Part shown: positions 16,069 through 25,098 of the stretch, in pieces
Layout of the letters: each line of letters begins with the position of its first letter
Numbering within the stretch: position 1 is the first letter of the stretch
Translations under genes and position numbers: made by a program
NCBI GenBank assembly: GCA_007116035.1
Contig: SKJG01000059.1
Location: forward strand, 1 to 48,656
Length of the DNA stretch: 48,656 nucleotides
Source of the DNA: Thioalkalivibrio sp.
GTDB taxonomy: Bacteria; Pseudomonadota; Gammaproteobacteria; Ectothiorhodospirales; Ectothiorhodospiraceae
Direction of reading: 5' to 3'
Notes under the pieces: generated by a model
Told to the model about the DNA's origin: nothing
Databases searched by the model: none
What the model saw: the letters and a program-made list of their open reading frames with translations, nothing else

Positions 16069-17724
16069 ATGCATAGGCATACAGGGATGGTTGGCCTGCT
16101 CTTGGTCGTCCTCGGAGGATTCGTTCCGGGCACCGGACCGGCTGTTGCGGATTGCTCCGGCGCCCAGGTCACTCCGCTCGCGGAACTAAGGGCCGGCCGG
16201 GTGGCCGAGGGTCGCCACGTTACGATCGAAGGCGTTGTGACAGGCGTATTCACCGGCGCGGATCGCCTGGGTGGCTTCTTTCTCCAGGAGGGCGATACGC
16301 CCCCCGTCGGACTCTTCGTCTACGCGCCGACGCTGGAGGCCCGGGAACCGAAGCCCGGCGACCGGGTGCAGGTGGCCGGGCGATTCGCCCGTTTCCACGA
16401 GCGTCCCCAGGTCAGCCGAATCACGGACCTGAACGTCTGTTCCCACATCGGGTTACCCCTTCCCGTCGCGCTGCGCCTGCCCGAGGATGCGGCGCGCCTC
16501 GCAGACCTTCGGGACGTCAAGGTCCGCCTCGACCAAACGCTCACGGTCACCGGCAACGCGCAGCTCGGCCGCTACGGCAGCCTGCAGCTGGCCGCCGGCG
16601 GGCGGCTGTTCCACCCTGGTCAGGACGCTGTACCGGAGCGGGACTTGAACAGCGCCCGGCAGATCGTGCTCGACGACGGCAGCTATCGCGCGAACCCGCT
16701 GCCCATCCCCTACCTCGACGCCGACGGAACGCGGCGGGTCGGAGACCAGATCGCGGGGCTGACCGGCATCCTGACGTACGCCTTCGACGCACACCGCATC
16801 CATCCGACCCGGACCCCGGTGTTCCACTCCGCCAATCCACGACCGCCGCCGCCTACCGCGCCGGACGGAACCCTGCGCGTGGCGACGCTCAACGTGGAGA
16901 ACTACTTCCTCACGCTGGGGAGCCGGGGCGCATCCAACCGTGCGGAGTTGCGTCGTCAACGGCAGAAGCTGACCGCAGGGGTGCGCGGCGTCGACGCCGA
17001 CGTGCTCAGCCTGACCGAAGTGGAGAACCATGGCCGCGCACTCGACGATCTGGTGGCCACCCTCAATCGCGGGCTGCCCACTCGCCAGCGCTATCGCGCG
17101 GTGGCCAACCCGGACGCGGGAACGGACCCGATCCGCAACGCCCTGCTCTACCGGCCCGCCCGCGTATATCTGCTCGGCACCGATGCCGACCTCGATCCCG
17201 TGCATAACCGCGCGCCCCTGCTGGCCTGGTTCCGACCGACCGGCGACGGCGACCCCTTCGGCGTCGTCGCGGTGCATTTCAAGGCCAAGGTCGGCTGCCC
17301 GTCGGAAGGCGACGTCGACCGTGGGCAGGGCTGCTGGAACGAACTGAGAACGGCCCAGTCGCGCCGGCTGCTCGACTGGCTGGATCGCGTGCGCAGAAAC
17401 GGCGCACCGGTACTGATCGCCGGCGATGTCAACGCCTACGCCGCTGAGGATCCCGTCGTCACGCTGCTGGCCGCGGGCAAGCGAGACCTTACGGCGCCGC
17501 ACCTGTCCCCATCGCGCCGCTACACCTACGTCTTCCGCGGCGAGGCCGGGCAACTGGACTACCTGCTCGCGGGTCCCGCCCTCGCCGGGCGGGTTTCGCG
17601 CGCAGCCATCTGGCACATCAACGCCGACGAACCACCGTTCCTGGGGTTCAGCGGCCGGACCCCGGGCGCAGGTCCGTGGCGATCATCCGACCACGACCCC
17701 GTCTGGGCGGACATGGCTTATTAG
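16069..17724 (+). CDS. Secreted nuclease of the ExeM/NucH endonuclease/exonuclease/phosphatase type
   Basis: A 551-residue exported protein. A signal peptide (MHRHTGMVGLLLVVLGGFVPG to AVADC) is followed by an OB-fold-like region (about residues 35-125, with GRHVTIEGVVTGVF and GFFLQEGD). The catalytic endonuclease/exonuclease/phosphatase domain starts near TLRVATLNVENYFLT. Catalytic motifs include LNVENYF, SLTEVEN, ADPIRNALLYRP-like text, APVLIAGDVNAYAAEDP and the final SSDHDPVWADM. The architecture is that of ExeM/NucH extracellular DNases. GAGGGAA about eight bases before the ATG at 16069 and the signal peptide support this start rather than in-frame starts at 15979 or 16027. The stop ends at 17724 and the convergent gdhA stop starts at 17725, with no spacer. 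Confidence 0.88.
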   Translation: MHRHTGMVGLLLVVLGGFVPGTGPAVADCSGAQVTPLAELRAGRVAEGRHVTIEGVVTGVFTGADRLGGFFLQEGDTPPVGLFVYAPTLEAREPKPGDRVQVAGRFARFHERPQVSRITDLNVCSHIGLPLPVALRLPEDAARLADLRDVKVRLDQTLTVTGNAQLGRYGSLQLAAGGRLFHPGQDAVPERDLNSARQIVLDDGSYRANPLPIPYLDADGTRRVGDQIAGLTGILTYAFDAHRIHPTRTPVFHSANPRPPPPTAPDGTLRVATLNVENYFLTLGSRGASNRAELRRQRQKLTAGVRGVDADVLSLTEVENHGRALDDLVATLNRGLPTRQRYRAVANPDAGTDPIRNALLYRPARVYLLGTDADLDPVHNRAPLLAWFRPTGDGDPFGVVAVHFKAKVGCPSEGDVDRGQGCWNELRTAQSRRLLDWLDRVRRNGAPVLIAGDVNAYAAEDPVVTLLAAGKRDLTAPHLSPSRRYTYVFRGEAGQLDYLLAGPALAGRVSRAAIWHINADEPPFLGFSGRTPGAGPWRSSDHDPVWADMAY

Positions 17725-19260
<1,536 letters not shown>

Positions 19261-19998
19261 TCAGCCGTGCGCGAGCCCGTGGGCAACCAGCAGGTCGTGG
19301 TCCGGCGGACCTCCGGTGGCGCGGCTGTCGAATACGACCCGATGATCGTCAGACAGGATCACGATACGCTCGCCCAGTTGTGGCACCAGGGCCATCTGAT
19401 GCGTCGCGACCACGGAGGTGATGGGCCGCCCGCGCAGCCACTCCAGCAGCCAGCCAACGGTTCGCGGGTCGAGGTTCGCGGTCGGTTCATCCAGCAGCAG
19501 AACCTCTGGCTCGACGGCCAGGAGACACGCAAGGCACAGCCGCTGTTTCTCGCCGCCCGACAGTTCGAAGGGCGGAGCATCCAGGAAGTCCTGCAGTCGC
19601 AGCCGGTCGGCCCAGTGCCGGATCCGGTCCGCTCGCTCCGGTTCCGACAGATGCCGAAGGCCGAAGCCGATCTCGTCGCGGACCGTCGGATTGAACAGCA
19701 TCGACTCGGGGTGCTGGAACATCAGCACGACCCGCCGGCGGAAGTCGCGCTGCCAGTCGCGGTCCTTCAGCGTTTGCTGGTCGACCCTCCTCCCGCCAAA
19801 GCGGAATTCCCCGCTGGTGGGCACGATCAGCCCGTCGAGCACCCGCAGCAGGGTGCTCTTGCCGCAGCCGTTGGTGCCCAGGAGCACCACGCGCTCGCCC
19901 GGCTCGATGGCCAGGTCGATGCCCTCCAGCGCCCTGCGGCCATTCGGGTAGGCGACGGCAACCTGCTCCAGTTCCAGCAACGGAACCGGTTCAGTCAT
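19261..19998 (-). CDS. nikO: Nickel ECF transporter ATPase NikO (CbiO family)
   Basis: A 245-residue ABC ATPase of the energy-coupling-factor type. Walker A is GTNGCGKST, the signature is LSGGEKQR, Walker B is VLLLDEPTANLD, and the switch histidine is in VVATHQMALV. The segment MFQHPESMLFNPTVRDEIGFG is the characteristic Q-loop form of EcfA/CbiO proteins. The start lies inside the end of nikQ (8-base overlap), so translation is coupled. It is the last gene of the five-gene unit. Family membership alone does not separate nickel from cobalt; the NikK/NikL-like genes and the nearby nikR point to nickel. Confidence 0.9.
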   Translation of the reverse strand: MTEPVPLLELEQVAVAYPNGRRALEGIDLAIEPGERVVLLGTNGCGKSTLLRVLDGLIVPTSGEFRFGGRRVDQQTLKDRDWQRDFRRRVVLMFQHPESMLFNPTVRDEIGFGLRHLSEPERADRIRHWADRLRLQDFLDAPPFELSGGEKQRLCLACLLAVEPEVLLLDEPTANLDPRTVGWLLEWLRGRPITSVVATHQMALVPQLGERIVILSDDHRVVFDSRATGGPPDHDLLVAHGLAHG

Positions 19999-20548
19999 GC
20001 AGGGCACCGCGCGAGCGCATCGCCTGCGTCACCATCTCCGCGTTGTGCACACCCTTGTCCAGCGCGGCGAGGCCGATCGTCGCGCTGCCCTGATAGCGTT
20101 GCTGCAGCGTGGGCGCGACCACCGTACGGCTCTTCTGGGCAGCGCGGTAATCCTGGGCCAGCCGGCGGAAGAGCTGGATCTGACCGCGCACGATCACCAG
20201 CCAGCGACGGGCCCGTGGCCAGCGCACCAGCGCGAGGTCGAGATCGACGTCACGCACCATCCAGGCGGTCAGCAGCGCCAGGACCACGACCCTCAGGTTG
20301 ATCAGCAGCAGCGCGCCGAGCACTGGTTGCCCCGTCAGCCATCCCATGAACAGGATCCCCGACGAGAGCAGCAGCAGAATCCAGAGCACCGGCCGCCCCG
20401 CGCGAAGCAGGAGTGCGGGGCGGCCGGAACCGGAGAGCAGAAGAAGCCCGGCGAGCACGAGCAGCAGCACGCGCGGGTCATGGATCAGCGTGACCGCAAT
20501 CACCGCACTGAGGTAGAGAGCGAAGCGAACCGGATGCGACAGAAGCAT
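19991..20548 (-). CDS. nikQ: Nickel ECF transporter transmembrane component NikQ (CbiQ family)
   Basis: A 185-residue membrane protein of the EcfT/CbiQ type with about four or five hydrophobic segments, starting MLLSHPVRFALYLSAV. The coupling region near the C-terminus has QAMRSRG, a form of the EcfT x-R-x motif that docks on the ATPase. It is shorter than many CbiQ proteins, which are usually above 200 residues. GGGAGG lies about nine bases before the ATG at 20548, and the gap to the upstream nikM stop is four bases, so the start is well supported. It links the NikM substrate subunit to NikO. Confidence 0.85.
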   Translation of the reverse strand: MLLSHPVRFALYLSAVIAVTLIHDPRVLLLVLAGLLLLSGSGRPALLLRAGRPVLWILLLLSSGILFMGWLTGQPVLGALLLINLRVVVLALLTAWMVRDVDLDLALVRWPRARRWLVIVRGQIQLFRRLAQDYRAAQKSRTVVAPTLQQRYQGSATIGLAALDKGVHNAEMVTQAMRSRGALHD

Positions 20549-20552
20549 GACT

Positions 20553-21215
20553 TCAGGCCTCCCGCCCGCAGGCCGCGGGTATCCAGCAGCGTCTGCGTGC
20601 ATGCCGCCAGATCAACAGGGTCAGGACCGCCTCGGCCAGCCCGATGAACAGGTGCGGCAGCAGGATCGCCGGCAGGGTCACCGACCAGCCGAAGGGGAAG
20701 AAGCGCGGGCTGCCATCCGGACCCTGGGCGATCAGCGGTTGCAGACCCAGGACCAGTGCCACCAGCAGGGCGGAAAAGAGGATCGAGACGAACACGGCGG
20801 CAAGCACCGCAAAGTCGGCCTGGACATGCCGCAGGAGATGGAACAGCAGGTAGGCGGTCCAGGCGCCGATGAAACCCATGGCCAAAGCATTCACGGGCAG
20901 TGCGGTGATGCCGCCCGCGCCCATGACCAGCGCCTGCAGCACGAGAACGAGGGTGTAGGCAAGAAACGCAACCCAGGGCCCGAACACCAGCGCCAGCAGC
21001 CCCACGCCGATCGCGTGACCGGAGGTCCCGCCCGGGAGCGGCAGCATCAGACTCGACAGCACAAAGGCCAGTGCGGTGAACACCGCGAGCCGCGGCAGGG
21101 CCTCGTCCCCCACCTGCCGCGTGAACGCGCGCGCCGCCCACCACCACAAGGGTACGGCCACGGCCAGCGCGGGAAGGTAGGTCTGCGGCGAGATCAGTCC
21201 GTCAGGGATATGCAT
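20553..21215 (-). CDS. nikM: Nickel ECF transporter substrate-binding membrane subunit NikM (CbiM family)
   Basis: A 220-residue membrane protein that begins MHIPDG. In the CbiM/NikM family this N-terminal stretch enters the membrane and its first residues coordinate the metal, so the start at 21215 is fixed by chemistry although the frame is open upstream. Other family features are SSLMLPLPGGTSGHAIGVGL and LQALVMGAGGITALPVNALAMG, then six to seven membrane helices. CbiM and NikM cannot be separated by these motifs; the nickel assignment comes from NikK/NikL-like partners and nikR. The upstream gene stops one base before this start. Confidence 0.92.
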   Translation of the reverse strand: MHIPDGLISPQTYLPALAVAVPLWWWAARAFTRQVGDEALPRLAVFTALAFVLSSLMLPLPGGTSGHAIGVGLLALVFGPWVAFLAYTLVLVLQALVMGAGGITALPVNALAMGFIGAWTAYLLFHLLRHVQADFAVLAAVFVSILFSALLVALVLGLQPLIAQGPDGSPRFFPFGWSVTLPAILLPHLFIGLAEAVLTLLIWRHARRRCWIPAACGREA

Positions 21216-21216
21216 G

Positions 21217-21723
21217 TCAGGCGGGCCGGTGACGGGCGCGACGCCCGCGCCAGAGCGCGATGAGACCAAAGACCCCCAGCAGGTAACCGATCCCCGCCGT
21301 CAGGCGCGCGGGCTGCGAGAGCCCGGCGCCGGCCCCGCCGGCGCTCGCCGCCCCTTCCCGGCCGACGTCAACCCGCACTTCTGCGCCATGTCCGTCCTCG
21401 GTGGCGACGACGACCCGCCAAGTACCGGGTCGGTCCGGGCGAAAACTCACCTCGCCGACCGCATTGATCCGGCCGCTTTGAAACGGCCGCGTGTCGTCCG
21501 GGGCCATGACCCGGTAGGCCTCGAAGTAGGGTTTGTCGCCGTCGGGGAAAAGGAACTGCACGACGGCGGCTTCGCCCACAGAGGACTCATGCAGCAGGGC
21601 GTGCGCCAACGCACTCGAACCGGGCGGCAACAGCAGCAACCCGGCAAGCGCCGCGATCAGGCACGCTTCGCGCCTGCGCCGCTGGGCACCCGTACGCAAC
21701 CGTCGCCGCAGGGACACGCTCAA
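21217..21723 (-). CDS. nikL: NikL-like periplasmic/membrane-anchored accessory component
   Basis: A 168-residue protein with an N-terminal signal or anchor (about residues 22-40, AALAGLLLLPPGSSALAHA), a beta-sandwich domain and a C-terminal membrane helix (about 142-160) before a basic tail. The mature N-terminus, with HALLHESS, fits the small accessory proteins found with NikMQO. The domain resembles carboxypeptidase-regulatory-like folds: GEVSFRPDRPGTWRVVVATEDGHG. The start overlaps the upstream nikK stop by four bases and its stop lies one base before nikM. A role in presenting nickel to NikM is inferred from context. Confidence 0.75.
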   Translation of the reverse strand: MSVSLRRRLRTGAQRRRREACLIAALAGLLLLPPGSSALAHALLHESSVGEAAVVQFLFPDGDKPYFEAYRVMAPDDTRPFQSGRINAVGEVSFRPDRPGTWRVVVATEDGHGAEVRVDVGREGAASAGGAGAGLSQPARLTAGIGYLLGVFGLIALWRGRRARHRPA

Positions 21724-22550
21724 CGCACCACGAAGGTCAGGGTCGAGTGGTACGACCTGCGATCACAGATCGACGGATCGGGGAAGTCCTCTCCCGCGTG
21801 CGCCAGAACCAGCCACTGGCCGGCGACGGCCGGAACGAAACGGGCGACACCCTCGGCGTTCGTGGCCACACGGACCGCGTAGGCCTCCTCACCTTGCCCC
21901 TCGTATCCCGCGTAGGTCGCACGAATCTCGCCCGTCCAGGGCGCGCCGTGAAGCAGGACCCGGACCTCCAGCGGATCCCCGGTGCGCAGCACCGCCGGAT
22001 CGCTCAGCGGAAACAGTTCCAGGGCGTGGCCCTGTTCCCGTGCCCAGGCTTCGCCCGCGCCACCGCCCAAGACGGCCTTCATCACGTTTGCCGACTGGCT
22101 GCAACTGAATGCGTCCGGATACTGTTCGCGGGAGGCGCGCCGCCCGCCCTCGTGGGTGCGGCTCCAGAAGCTCAAGTTCTGTTCAACGACGAGCATATAA
22201 GTACCATCGCCGAGGGGCGGCAGCGGGTGAAGTTCGTCATCCGCCAGCGCCAACTCATGCGCTACCCCGCCGGGTGCGATCAGCCGGACCGCCTGCAACT
22301 GATGCGGCCCCAAGCGGCCCTCGGCGGGAAACCGGTGACCGAAATGAACCCGGAACGCCGGGCCGGCGTCTCCCTGCGCGACGGTGATCCAGGGGTAATG
22401 CGCCAGCACCGGGGCAGATATCGCAGCCAAGGCGAAGGCCGCAAGAGCCAGCAACACGGTGCGGAACAGGTGGAACAGGCGTCGAGATCCAGTCTTGAAC
22501 GGGCTCGCGCCGGGCCCTGTCGATGGCCACTTGTAGAGTTCTGCCTTCAT
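21720..22550 (-). CDS. nikK: NikK-like periplasmic protein (DUF4198)
   Basis: A 276-residue exported protein, the first gene of the unit. A basic N-terminal stretch is followed by a hydrophobic segment (about residues 30-50) ending in APVLAHYPWITV. Having a His directly after signal cleavage is typical of DUF4198 metal-uptake proteins. Later motifs include YMLVVEQNLSFWSRT, ELFPLSDPAVLRTGDPLEVRVLLHG, and a closing SICDRRSYHSTLTFVV. NikK-like proteins accompany nickel ECF transporters of the NikKLMQO type, probably as periplasmic metal-binding components. The start is 16 bases from a perfect inverted repeat (22566-22597) that is a candidate NikR site. Confidence 0.8.
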   Translation of the reverse strand: MKAELYKWPSTGPGASPFKTGSRRLFHLFRTVLLALAAFALAAISAPVLAHYPWITVAQGDAGPAFRVHFGHRFPAEGRLGPHQLQAVRLIAPGGVAHELALADDELHPLPPLGDGTYMLVVEQNLSFWSRTHEGGRRASREQYPDAFSCSQSANVMKAVLGGGAGEAWAREQGHALELFPLSDPAVLRTGDPLEVRVLLHGAPWTGEIRATYAGYEGQGEEAYAVRVATNAEGVARFVPAVAGQWLVLAHAGEDFPDPSICDRRSYHSTLTFVVR

Positions 22551-22565
22551 CGCCGTGACTCGCCA

Positions 22566-22597
22566 GTAAGATCAATTTCTCATAACGCTGATCTTAC
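22566..22597. promoter_or_regulatory. Candidate NikR operator, GTAAGATCA-N14-TGATCTTAC
   Basis: A perfect 9-base inverted repeat with a 14-base spacer lies 16 bases before the nikK start. NikR binds long dyads with spaced arms (E. coli type GTATGA-N16-TCATAC), and nikR itself lies 2 kb away. The spacer contains ATTTCTCATAACGC, more A+T-rich than its surroundings. Binding here would block the promoter or ribosome-binding region of nikKLMQO. The arms do not match the E. coli consensus exactly, so the assignment is inferred. Confidence 0.6.
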
Positions 22598-22690
22598 CCG
22601 GCCGGCCTTCTGCAGACCAGATCCACCTTCGAGAATCCTGCACCGAATCGGGATCAACCGGGTCCCAGCGCCGGTCAGGCGCCCGAGCCC

Positions 22691-22858
22691 CTAGCAGCCT
22701 GTCGGACTTGGGTGCCCGTAGCGAGCCGCGTGGGAGAGCGAGGGCAGTTTTTCATGATTTCGAGGCGCATAGTGGTTCTATGTAACGAGAAATCAGGGAA
22801 AAATGCACCGCTCTCCCACCGGCGCAGTAGGAGCAGCCCAAGTCCGACAGGCTGCTAG
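22691..22858. mobile_element. MITE 1, 168 bp, CTAG-bounded long palindrome
   Basis: The element has perfect terminal repeats of about 22 bases, starting CTAGCAGCCTGTCGGACTTG and ending in the reverse complement. The inner parts are also largely self-complementary: CGTGGGAGAGCG with GCAGTTTTTCATGATTTC on the left, and GATTTC-like, AAAAATGCACCGCTCTCCCACC on the right. There is no coding capacity. The ends lie at CTAG, which could be a four-base target duplication. The size and structure fit a miniature inverted-repeat element moved by an IS transposase in trans. Confidence 0.8.
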
Positions 22859-23018
22859 TGGGCCATGCGGAAAGTTCGGTACCAGATCGCTTCGCCAGAA
22901 GCACCGGCGCTGCGTTGGGCAAGTTTGAAATAGGCCCACTATTCCTGCACTTGCCCGCCTTGCTCCGGTGCCACTGGCTGTGCTCCTTAGGCACCGAACT
23001 TCCCGCATGGCCCACTAG
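22855..23018. mobile_element. MITE 2, 164 bp, different termini, abutting MITE 1
   Basis: The ends are CTAGTGGGCCATGCGG and CCGCATGGCCCACTAG, extended by AAGTTCGGT on the left and ACCGAACTT on the right. Internally GCCAGAAGCACCGG and CCGGTGCCACTGGC also pair imperfectly. It shares the CTAG at 22855-22858 with MITE 1. Its right end overlaps the 3' end of the ggt coding sequence and provides its last codons and stop. A shortened relic of the same end is at 7643-7658. Confidence 0.75.
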
Positions 23019-24609
23019 CCTCCGACGAAGGTCCCGGTGCCCTTTGGACGACGCCCCCACGCCGTGAATCGCCAGTGCCGAAGAACCCTTCGGGTCCGCG
23101 GGCCACCGCGTGCACACCACCGAAGAACAGGCTCCGATCCGCCCACAGGCGATGCTCGGGATGGCGGGCCAGGAAGGCGGAGAAATCGGCATCGAAGCCA
23201 AAGCCGGCCTCGACACTGAGGAGCTGGTTCTCGAAATGAATGCGCGGGGCATCGACCGCCTTGTCCAGGGGCATCCTGAAATCCAGCAGGTTCACCAGCA
23301 CCTGCAGGATCGCGGTGCGGATGCGGTTGGAGCCGCCGGAGCCCAGCGCGACCTCGCCGCCGTCGGCGCGCACCACCAGGGTCGGTGCCATCATCGAGGT
23401 CAGCCGCTCATCCTCCCGCCAGCGGAAGAAACCGCCGGGGTTGAGATCCTGCTCCCCGAGCATATTGTTCAACATGACGCCGGTATCCGGAATCAGCCTG
23501 CCGCAGCCCTCCCCGTTGCTGGCGGTCAGGCTGGCGACGTTGCCCTTGCCATCCATCACGCTGATTTGCGTGGTTCCCCGAAGCGCGGGGCTCAACCCCC
23601 GTAGTTCCCGCAGATACCGGTCCAAAAGAGCCGGCTCCAGCAGTGCCCAGGCATCGACGGATCCGTCGTCGTCGGACATCGCTTCCAGACGCGCCCGGTC
23701 GGTCAGGGCCATCACCCGCGACAACCTCTCGAGATGTCGCGTCGAGCCGAAAGGATCCTCGGGGATATCCATGGCCTCCAGCAGTTTCAAGGCAAAAGCG
23801 AGGAGGATTCCTCCCGACGAGGGGGGCGGATTGGTCCAGATCCGATGCCCCCGGTAATCCAGGGCCAGCGGCTCCCGGTACTCCGCACGGTACTCGCGGA
23901 GGTCTTCCAGTCGCAGCAGACCGCCGTCCCGCCGGCTCAGGTCTGCCAACAGATGCGCGAATTCACCCTCGTAGAACCACGGTTCGCCCTCACGAGCCAG
24001 ACGTTCGAGGACGTCGGCCAGGTCCGTCTGGCGGAGCAGGTCGCCTTCCACCACCAGCGAGCCGGGGCGGGTGGGACTCGCGAACAGGGCGCGCGAGTCC
24101 TCCGAATGGGCATAGATCGCCTCGACGATCCTAAAGGCATGGGCCTGCAGCGCATTGACGCGGACCCCGTCGCGCGCCAGCCGCACGGCGGGTTCCACCA
24201 GCACGTGCATCGGGAGGGATCCCAGGCTGCGATGCGCGGCAAAGAGGCCACGCACCATGCCGGGTGTGGCCACGGAGCCAAGGCCGATGTGGAACTCCTG
24301 CTGGGCGTCGCCGAAATCGGCGACGATCGGGAGAAACTCGATCTCGTCCACCGGCCGCTTGTACCGCGGGGTCTGCACGAAGAAGTCCAGTGCCTGCACG
24401 GGACCGCGCCCCTGCCTGGCCAGCAGAAACCCTCCGCCTCCAAGCGAACAGAGCACCGGTTCCGCGACGCAGGCAGCAAACTGTCCGGCGATCACCGCGT
24501 CGAAGGCGTTCCCCCCGGCGTCGAGGATCGTGGCAGCCGCCTCCGCGGTGGCGGGATGCCCGGCCGCTGCTACACCCCCTGCGCTCACCGTCCTGCCACC
24601 GTCTCCCAC
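22987..24609 (-). CDS. ggt: Gamma-glutamyltransferase family protein (cytoplasmic form), MITE-altered C-terminus
   Basis: A 540-residue N-terminal-nucleophile hydrolase of the gamma-glutamyltranspeptidase family. SAGGVAAAGHPATAEAAATILDAGGNAFDAV is the family start. The autocatalytic nucleophile is Thr346 in GTTQISVMD. NPPPSSGG, SNGEGCGRLIPDTGVMLNNML and PTLVVRADGGEVALGSGGSNRI are further signatures. No signal peptide is visible, unlike the periplasmic glutathione enzymes. The GTG at 24609 is 21 bases after the nikR stop; a second GTG (codon 8) is also possible. The last residues (about 532-540, SGPCGKFGA) and the stop are encoded by the MITE, so the native end was changed. The substrate is uncertain; the operon position with hypX and nikR is unusual. 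Confidence 0.88.
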   Translation of the reverse strand: MGDGGRTVSAGGVAAAGHPATAEAAATILDAGGNAFDAVIAGQFAACVAEPVLCSLGGGGFLLARQGRGPVQALDFFVQTPRYKRPVDEIEFLPIVADFGDAQQEFHIGLGSVATPGMVRGLFAAHRSLGSLPMHVLVEPAVRLARDGVRVNALQAHAFRIVEAIYAHSEDSRALFASPTRPGSLVVEGDLLRQTDLADVLERLAREGEPWFYEGEFAHLLADLSRRDGGLLRLEDLREYRAEYREPLALDYRGHRIWTNPPPSSGGILLAFALKLLEAMDIPEDPFGSTRHLERLSRVMALTDRARLEAMSDDDGSVDAWALLEPALLDRYLRELRGLSPALRGTTQISVMDGKGNVASLTASNGEGCGRLIPDTGVMLNNMLGEQDLNPGGFFRWREDERLTSMMAPTLVVRADGGEVALGSGGSNRIRTAILQVLVNLLDFRMPLDKAVDAPRIHFENQLLSVEAGFGFDADFSAFLARHPEHRLWADRSLFFGGVHAVARGPEGFFGTGDSRRGGVVQRAPGPSSEASGPCGKFGA

Positions 24610-24630
24610 TCCGGCAAGCCGCCACGCGGC

Positions 24631-25098
24631 TCACCGATCATGCTCGTGCCCGTGCCCGTGATGGGGGCCCGCCGCCGGCCGCTTCTCTGGCGCGTGTTCC
24701 AGGGGGATCCGGTGCAGCTGCCCGTGCCGTATGCCGGGTCGCGCCACGACCGATTCGGCAAAGGCCTGGACGTCGCTGGCCTTGCCCCTGAGCAGCACGG
24801 ATTCGACGCAGAGGTCGTGGTCCAGGTGCATATGCAGCGTGGTGACGGTCAGGTTGTAGTGGGCATGGTGTGCCTGGGTCAGGCGCTTGCTCAACTCGCG
24901 TTCGTGATGGTCATACATGTAGCTCAGCACGCCAACGCAGGCGCCGTCCTGATCGGGATCCAGGCGTTCGGTGGCCAACGCACCCCGGATCAGGTCACGG
25001 ACCGCCTCCGACCGGTTGCTGTACCCCTTGCGCTTCATGAAGGCGTCGAACTCCTGCGCCAGACCGGGTTCGACGGAGACCGTGAAACGTTCGCTCAT
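24631..25098 (-). CDS. nikR: Nickel-responsive transcriptional regulator NikR with His-rich tail
   Basis: A 155-residue ribbon-helix-helix repressor. The DNA-binding domain is MSERFTVSVEPGLAQEFDAF followed by MKRKGYSNRSEAVRDLIRGAL. The C-terminal ACT-like domain has all expected nickel ligands: a His in HHAHYNL, the HMH pair in TLHMHLDHDLC and the Cys of that motif, equal to His76, His87, His89 and Cys95 of E. coli NikR. It ends in HHGHGHEHDR, a histidine-rich extension not found in E. coli NikR. The ATG overlaps the hypX stop by four bases, so the regulator is co-translated with hypX. AAGGA about eight bases upstream supports the start. nikKLMQO is the likely target. Confidence 0.95.
   Translation of the reverse strand: MSERFTVSVEPGLAQEFDAFMKRKGYSNRSEAVRDLIRGALATERLDPDQDGACVGVLSYMYDHHERELSKRLTQAHHAHYNLTVTTLHMHLDHDLCVESVLLRGKASDVQAFAESVVARPGIRHGQLHRIPLEHAPEKRPAAGPHHGHGHEHDR

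Noticed and set aside
22566-22597. Intrinsic terminator reading of the 9-bp dyad
   Set aside because: A 14-base loop and no T-run follow; position directly before nikK fits an operator better.
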